Shown piece after piece: positions 57,630-64,000 of a stretch of 64,000 nt of DNA; the first letter of the stretch is position 1, and each line of letters starts with the position of its first letter. The position numbers were made by a program, and so were the translations under genes. Origin of the DNA: Manihot esculenta (lineage: Eukaryota; Streptophyta; Magnoliopsida; Malpighiales; Euphorbiaceae); assembly GCF_001659605.2 (NCBI RefSeq), contig NC_035172.2, positions 30,121,342 to 30,185,341 on the forward strand, in the 5' to 3' direction. The notes under the pieces were generated by a model. That model ran no database searches. It was not told the origin of the DNA and saw only the letters and a program-made list of their open reading frames with translations.

Positions 57630-58085
57630 CGGCGGCCGAACCTGGGCTTCCTTCACTTATGTTTTCAGGGCCTAAAGCACTCCCCAAGTACATGCATGTT
57701 CGGCGGCCGAACTTGAGTTGAGGTTCGGCGGCCGAAACTGGATCTTCCTCCAAGATTATTTTCATGCAAAAACTCATTTCCTTTTTACTTAAAACCATGA
57801 AATACATTGAAACATTTTATGAAAACATGTTTCTACCCTACTAGGCTTCCGACATTCGAAGTAAGCCATTCGAGATTCGACCGGACGATAGGAATTCGAT
57901 ACTGGGTATTACATTCTCCCCCTTACGAACATTTTCCCCGCATGTTCACCAAACAACACATGCATAGCAATCAGCATAATAATATACATACGAAGCACAT
58001 AAAACTTACCTTAGAAAAGATGGGATATTGTGAAAAGATGGGATATTGTTGGAGCATGGACTCCCGTGTCTTTACACTCCTCAAT
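57630..58085 (-). mobile_element. Tekay-like 3'-end fragment (U3 start, polypurine tract, end of pol)
   Basis: On the minus strand it holds the last codons of the polyprotein (ESMLQQYP, about 58070-58030, with an 18-bp duplication of the CAATATCCCATCTTT phrase), a GAACAT/ATGTTC hairpin, the polypurine tract AAGGGGGAGAA, and the first 280 bp or so of LTR from TGTAATACCC (57913) with three TTCGGCSGCCGAA palindromes. It is truncated at both ends, with no TSD seen. Confidence 0.85.
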
Positions 58086-58567
58086 ATTATCGTATCTCAT
58101 AACAGCAAGGACTAAGGATGTGGATGCTTGAAAAATCCATAGTTTCCGGGAATACTATTTACCCAAATTATCAAAGCCAATAATCAACCATCACTACAAT
58201 ATTAACGCTCGCTGAAAGTAGCAGAAACATAAATCAAGACAATCAAAACAAAATGCAATAGTGAAGAAGAAGACGGAGAAGAAGAAGCAATAGTGAAGCA
58301 ATCCATAAATCTTTCCCTTCAAATTTATTCACTGAAGTATTACAAAATCAAAACAATCAAAACACCCGCAGGAAGATTACGAAATCAGTAATCCTCCAAA
58401 AAATCAGAATTATCATTCTTAAAATGGCGATAAATCAAATTCAGACTCATATATCACAGCCCACAATGGCTAAAACAGATGTGTAACACCCACATTGTAA
58501 TCAATCAAAAACCCAACAAACTAAAAAACATATTTTAGCAATAAAAAAAAATCAAGCAATCATATTT
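58086..58567. other. 3' flank (probable 3' UTR) of the WPP-domain gene
   Basis: Non-coding, A-rich sequence downstream of the minus-strand gene stop at 58568. Confidence 0.5.
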
Positions 58568-58963
58568 CTAAGATGTAGACATTTCCTCACTAGAAAAGGC
58601 ACCGCCTTGCCGCTTCCACGCCTTTTTCTTGACCATTTCGAGCATTCTCTTGCTGATCTCCTTGGAATAAACTTGAAGGATCTCGATTCCACGGCAGGGA
58701 TCATCCTCAACGCCAGCCGAGGAGGCAGTGGCTGCAAGAAAAGACTCTTCCTCGATGATTTTGGCGATCGCGACGGCATCCTCAGAGGGAAGCATGCCGT
58801 AGCGGTTAGTGAAGGACGATGGAGAAGAAAGGGTATCGGTGAGGTGTTTAATCACTACGTCGCGTGTTCTCTCCGACGGTGGCCAAACGCGAAGCGAAAA
58901 TGAGAAGGTGGGCTTTTCAGGTGGTTGAGGAGGGGGGTTTGGGGGCTTTTCAGTTTCTGCCAT
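58568..58963 (-). CDS. MAF1: WPP-domain protein, MFP1-attachment-factor-1 (MAF1) type
   Basis: A 131-residue protein encoded in one exon. After a Pro-rich start (PPNPPPQPPEKP), the WPP domain runs from about 20 to 115: SLRVWPPSERTRD with Trp27-Pro28-Pro29, RYGMLP, IEEESF, and the signature EILQVYSKEISKRMLEMVK. In Arabidopsis, WPP1/WPP2 and MAF1 are small plant-specific proteins of the outer nuclear envelope and Golgi. The WPP domain targets the nuclear rim and is shared with RanGAP. A short acidic/Ser tail (SSEEMSTS) follows. Start and stop (TAG 58568-58570) are clear. The length is slightly short of the usual 150 or so. It is independent of the flanking genes. Confidence 0.9.
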   Translation of the reverse strand: MAETEKPPNPPPQPPEKPTFSFSLRVWPPSERTRDVVIKHLTDTLSSPSSFTNRYGMLPSEDAVAIAKIIEEESFLAATASSAGVEDDPCRGIEILQVYSKEISKRMLEMVKKKAWKRQGGAFSSEEMSTS

Positions 58964-60239
58964 TTTTTACTTCTGGCGTTTGAAGTGAGACTCGCAGTAG
59001 CACAGCTTGTCGAGCTGTTATACGGGTATATGAGGCTTCTGACAAAGTTTTGGTCTTGGCCATGGCTCACAAGTCATGAGCCCATCTAAAGCTGGAGGAT
59101 GAGTTGGGTGTAGCTTTGAAGAGGGTAATTTTCACTTGAAGTTACTGAACTTTAAGTTGGCTGTTTTAGTGTTTTATTACGGTTACTAAATTTTAATTTA
59201 TTTTTAAAAATTTATTAATATTTATATAAAATAATCACTTAAATGAATTTTTGATAGATTCTATAACGAAGTGTACATACGCACACACATTTTATTTTAT
59301 GTGGCTAATAAATTTTAAAAATAAGTTCCTTTATCATGTTAAATGAGATAAAAAAACAGAAATTTTAGAACTGTATACTTCAAATTTACAAAATATTCTA
59401 AAAAAATCAAATATTAATAAAGTATTATGTGAAATAGTTGAAATAAAGTTAAATTAATAAAAGTGTCAACTGGATATCTTCTGATTTCGATAATGAAACT
59501 CTTAGAAGAGTGATTCTATGAAGAAATAGTTATAGAGAAAATGAAAAACGGCAAAAGAATAAAAAAAAAAATAAGAATTCTAAAAGCAAAATAACCCCAA
59601 ACTCATATTTTATCTTTTGAGGAACAAATTTGCTTTTTAGATGATAAAGATTGATATATGGGTTACAATAAGAAAAATGTTCTCCACTATAATCATTCTA
59701 GATGATAATAACATGTATAAAAGAAATGAATTTTTCCTTTAAAAATAAAAAATATATATATAAAAAAATTAAAATGTAGCAAAAATTGGATACATTTTAA
59801 CTCTCATTACACAATGTGGATCTTTCCAAATTAGGTTTCCAAAGAAAAAAATGTTAAGTATTTTAATACACCATATCAGGGCTCAAGAAGAAAATGAGTA
59901 CTAATGCTAAAGATTAAAGAAAATGAAAACCTTGAGAAAAAGGGTTTGGTGATGATGCAAATTGAGGGTTTTCTTTTCTTTGAACAAAAGAGAGAGATTC
60001 AATGTGCACATTTGTGGATTTTGTTTTATACAAACACAAGAACCCAACTTTGAAGAAAACACATAAAATGGAGAACCAGCCAAGTGAAAGAAGAAGAATT
60101 TTTTTTTTTTTCTTTTCCAAAAACAAAATGAAACCAATGTCAATTTACGTGGCAAATTAATAAGGTTTCTATTATTTTAAGCTACATAGAAAGTTATTGA
60201 TTATAATATATCAGTAACTAAGATTTAATGACCATGCGT
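58964..60239. other. Intergenic region upstream of the WPP-domain gene
   Basis: The first 100 bp or so is probably promoter and 5' UTR of the minus-strand gene. The rest is AT-rich with homopolymer runs. ORFs near 59907-60155 are low complexity (Lys/Phe runs) and not genes. Confidence 0.5.
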
Positions 60240-61000
60240 GAAAATTACTTCTTCGTAGAGTTTAAATTTTTTCAATAAAATTCTTTTGAATTCAAGTTCA
60301 ATTTCCGAGTATTAATAAGTTCAAATTTGATTGGTTCAATAAATAAGTTAACATAAGTCGAGTTTTTATTGAGTCTAATATCAAATAGTACACAAATAGT
60401 TCAATTTATTTATAATTATAATAAATTTAAGTCTAAAATTAATAAGTTTAATGTTAAATAATATTAGTTAAATAAGTACATATACAAAATAGCTCATAAA
60501 TCTATAAAAAAATGAGCTCTTAAATATTAAAGATCTAAATATTTATAAACTTTAAGAGTATAATCAAACTGTGCAAAGTTAAATTTTAAAAAATTTATAT
60601 ATAGCTCAGGAGAATTAGTTCAGTTCTTTTATGATATTGAGCTCAGACTGCTTTACGAGTCTATTCATGAGTTAATTTGTGAACTTATTCATAAACTTAT
60701 AAATGAATCGAATTCATGAATCTCCTCATAGACTTAGAATTGAGTCGAACTTATGAGTCTACTTATAAACTTAAAAACGAGTCAAACGGTTTAAAAACGA
60801 GTCGAACGTTTTAATAAGTTAAATAATATAGAGTTTAACCTCGTAAACGAGCCTAAAAATTAAGTTCAAGTTTAATTCGTTTAGAAATCAAGTCAAGTCT
60901 AATCGAATTTTTATCGAGTCGAATTTTAAATATCTCAAATAGCTTAATTCATTTATAAGCCTAATGATAAGTATTATTTTGAATCAAACTTTTTCGATTG
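60240..61000. mobile_element. Degraded second copy of the hAT-like repeat
   Basis: Read in reverse complement, about 60780-60970 matches the left end of the element at 25274 (TATTTGAGA, CGATAAAAATTCGAT, TTTCTAAACGAA, TTTAGGCTCGTTTA). The remainder repeats GAGTCGAACTTATGAGTCTAC-like phrases. The termini are too decayed for me to place a TIR or TSD. Confidence 0.45.
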
Positions 61001-62008
61001 AAATAGCTGGCTAGGATTTTCTTGTATTAAATTAAAAAAAAAAAAAAAGACAATATACAATCCTAAGTATCAAAATCAAGACCTTTGAAAGGCTAAAATG
61101 AGACAATTCCACCACACCACACACTTCATTCTCACAAAAGGTATATAATAATCAATCCCTTATCGGTTCGAATCACTTAATTTGAATTTTTTTTAAAATT
61201 AACTTCAATCGATTAAATTAATTTTTTTAAAAAATAAAATCTAATTGAATTGTGTTTTCTAATAAATTAAATTAAAATTTTAATTCTATTTAATTCCATC
61301 AATTATTTTGATTTGAATCGAATTCTACTCTATTATACTTAAACCTTTCTACTTAAACCTTTCTACTTAAACCTACTGAACGAGTAAATGTGATGCTAGC
61401 TACTAGAGGTTATGCTAATTTATGATTATCATTACAATTTTATATAGGATGATTAAGTTATTATATATTACAAATAACTTATTCAAGTTATGGAATTATA
61501 GAAGTAACAAAATAATTTATTTATCAATTCGGTTAATTTATCTCACGAATATAAATTTATCTTTTTATCTGTCTAAAATTTATAAATTATTTTTCTTTTT
61601 AATTAATAGTTTTTAATTAAATCTCTGTATTGAAAATATGAATTTTATTAGTTTCGAAGAAATTTAAAAACCAATGAGTTATTTAATTTTTAATGTAGAT
61701 ATGTTACGGAAGACTAAATAATTTTCCAAGTAAAACATTATACTTATTAGAATTAATTAATTCAGTTATTTATTACTAATTTTATGTTGAGAATTCCTAA
61801 TTATTTATTACTAATTTTACACTGAGAATTATTAATTCTTTAACTATGTTGTTGGTCCTATAAGCTCAAAGCAGAACTTTTAAGGATAAGAAAACTTATA
61901 GATAGTACTACGTAAGTTATTGTATATGATATATTTAAGGAATATTTTGGTAAAAAATCATGTGATTGAAGATGATGATTCTAGAACTATTACACTTGGA
62001 TGATGATT
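61001..62008. other. AT-rich intergenic DNA downstream of the P450
   Basis: No gene or clear repeat beyond short direct repeats (CTTTCTACTTAAAC, about 61345-61375). The 64-codon ORF at 61422 is low complexity. Confidence 0.5.
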
Positions 62009-63884
62009 CTAGATTTCTTCTCCAATGAAAACCCCATCAACAAAATGCCATGGTCTACACATGGCCACCAATGGCTGAGCTTTATGCATGGAGAGTCCAC
62101 TGGCTTCCTTCATGTCAATTTCCTCACCACCAATCCTTTCCCATTCAAAGCACTGAATCAAAGAACCCAAAGCCAATCCCATCACCCGGTTGGCCAGCCC
62201 CATCCCAGGACACGCTCTCCTTCCAAACCCAAAAGGCAAAATCTTGCAGCTGTCAGCTCCAGCTCCGTTCTCTAATCTCTCAGGAATGAAACTTTCAGGA
62301 TCATCCCAGATTTCAGGATCTCTGTGTATTGCCCATGCATTTATCAGCAGCATTGTGTCCTTCGGCACGTCGTATCCGCCGATGCTGCAGTTTTCAGACG
62401 ACATGTGTGGGAGTAAGAGTGGTGCAACTGGGTACAGCCGAAGGGTTTCTGATATAATAGCTTGAAGGTATGGCAGCTTTGAGAGGTCTGATTCATCTAT
62501 TAGACGCCCCTGTCCAACTTCGGCTGTTATTTCGGCTCTAGCCTTTTGTAAAACTCTTGGATGATTTAGCAAATTGGACATTGTCCACTCTAATGTTGCA
62601 GCTGATGTGTCCGTCCCGGCCAACATAATTATCTGTGTAATATGTTGTTCTTTATGTTGAGTAAAGAAAAATCAAAGACATGCATAAAACTTCAAATTTT
62701 TCTTGGCGGATGCAATAACATGAGTTAATTTCAAATTTAAAAATTTGTGCATATAACTTAACTAGCTTGGTAAGTAACTTACTTTCCACCACTGAGAGAA
62801 GAAAAATCCTTATTTTTTTCAGAAAATTCAGAGAAGAAATATCAATTAAACAGAAATAATTTTTACACTTTGTAGAACTTTAAGTTTTCTAACTGAGTTA
62901 TTCTCAATCAAATAAGGTCTAATATTATTTATATATATATATATATATAAATTCAAATAAAAGAAAGGTCGATAGACTAACCAGGATGAGTCCTTTGATA
63001 ATTTCATCCGTATAATATTGTGGCTGCAATTCTTGCAAAGAAAGGAGATGACTTATCATATTGTCTCTAGTCTTTGAATCACCACTCCGTTGCTCATCGA
63101 GCAAAGCTTGCAACACCATGTCACTCTCTTTCCCAACTCTCTTCATTCTTTTTATAAGCCCTCGGCAGTCAATCCACTTCAAAATCGGAAAGAAATCTTC
63201 TATATTTGCTACCTCGGAACATTTCGAGGTTTCTTCTACAATCTTCTTGAACCTTCTTGCTTCTTCAACTCCATCTACTTCTTTGCCGTAATAACGCTTT
63301 CCTGAAATCATTCTCATAAGTATGTTATATGTTAGCTCCATAAACATCGACCTCATCTCTACCTTGGCAAAACCATGACACGATGCACGGTATAGTTTGC
63401 ATAGTAAGATCTTTATTTCATCTCTTCTAGCATCTAAACACAAGTTTAGGCGATGTGAAGAGAAGATCTCAAGAGTTCCTATTCGGCGAAGATTGCGCCA
63501 ATGTTCACCATATGAATCTGTTCCAAGCATAGTATTGTTATAGCCTACATATTTACCCGCTAGTGTTTTTGGGCGATTGGCGAAAATAATGTCATTTTTA
63601 GTGAAGCATTCCTTGACAGCTAATGGAGAGGAAACTAGAACCACCAAACGAGGCCCAAACCGAAGAGAAATTATAGGACCATATATCTTTGATAGAGTTT
63701 GAAGATTTCGGTGAAGAGGTTGTTTAAGGAGATGGAGATGACCCAAAATTGGAAGAGAAGGGGGACTTGGAGGGAGGTTTTTATTACGTGAAGAATTTGA
63801 CAAAAGCTTGAAAGCTAAGAGGAGAAAGAGAATTAGGAGAGATGAGTATAGCAGCATATGATCCTCCATTTTTGGTTCCAACAT
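62009..63884 (-). CDS. CYP81-type cytochrome P450, two exons
   Basis: Exon 1 is 63884-62982 and exon 2 is 62632-62009. They are joined in phase 0 across an intron at 62981-62633 (CTG|GTTAGT ... ACACAG|ATA), giving 508 residues and stop TAG 62009-62011. It is an ER-anchored haem monooxygenase: membrane anchor about 10-28, hinge PPSPPSLPILGHL (38-50), I-helix AGTDTS (306-311), ExxR ETLR (363-366), PERL (418-421), and haem loop FGFGRRACPG (435-444) with Cys442 as ligand. The sequence (GLIL/IIMLAGTDTSA, HRDPEIWDDP, SLIQCFEWER) and the single intron position are typical of CYP81. Family members hydroxylate isoflavones, lignans or indole glucosinolates; the substrate here is unknown. ATG at 63869 (MEDHM) is an alternative start. 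All key residues are present. Confidence 0.92.
62928..62949. repeat. (AT)n microsatellite in the P450 intron
   Basis: About ten AT repeats lie just downstream (in gene sense) of the 5' splice site; a likely length polymorphism. Confidence 0.85.
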
Positions 63885-64000
63885 GCAGTTGGGCTAAGAA
63901 TTCAAGTGGATTTCAAAAATAAACAAAAATAAATAATATGGATATCAAAATCACATAATGAAGATAAGGTAGGGACATTTAACACCACATGTTTGGTCCA

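Overview
The window is nuclear DNA from a dicot plant. It has AT-rich intergenic DNA, plant-specific gene families (CrRLK1L malectin-like receptor kinases, a WPP-domain protein, a CYP81-type P450) and several lineages of plant Ty3/gypsy retrotransposon. The GC-palindrome-rich LTRs and overall composition remind me of Euphorbiaceae such as cassava; that is an impression, not something shown here. By my boundaries about three quarters of the window is transposon.

Layout: (1) 73-2592 (-), an intact CrRLK1L receptor kinase. (2) 3924-23626, an old non-coding Tat/Ogre-like LTR element with 72-bp tandem repeats. It was later hit by two solo LTRs (6875-9396, 9522-11765) and a full chromovirus, Tekay-1 (13761-23587), all from one Tekay/Del-like family. 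(3) 25274-27379, a hAT-like non-autonomous element with TIRs and an 8-bp TSD, followed by a 555-bp scrambled Tekay mini-element with its own TSD (27388-27942). (4) A third, degraded kinase copy cut in two (about 29190-29343 and 54079-54285) by a Reina-like chromovirus (29344-54073). That element carries Tekay-A (30919-49152), whose 5' LTR carries the young minus-strand Tekay-B (32208-41780), and separately a minus-strand solo LTR (50317-52397). (5) 54606-56996 (-), a tandem paralogue of the first kinase with in-frame nonsense codons. (6) A Tekay 3'-end fragment (57630-58085), a WPP-domain/MAF1 gene (58568-58963, -), a degraded second hAT-like copy (about 60240-61000) and a two-exon CYP81-type P450 (62009-63884, -).

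The main discovery concerns the Tekay-like family. Its LTR and leader carry what look like two spliceosomal introns. Donor 1 (AAGAG|GTAAG) lies about 235 nt after the TATA box. Acceptor 1 (TGTAG|) is followed by a small exon, 72 nt in three of five LTRs. Donor 2 (GAG|GTGAGT) follows, and acceptor 2 lies 7-8 nt before the gag ATG. The sites recur in divergent copies on both strands. Both LTRs of Tekay-A lack exactly the intron-1 segment, as expected if a spliced RNA had been reverse transcribed. The putative intron 2 holds the primer-binding site and 2-3 tandem hairpin units whose stems covary (CCAGG/CCTGG, CCGGG/CCCGG, CCGG/CCGG). This suggests that unspliced RNA is the genome and spliced RNA is the gag-pol message.

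Removing the transposons returns the locus to a compact tandem array of three CrRLK1L genes, with about 5 kb between the two outer copies. Transposon nesting has stretched that interval to about 52 kb.
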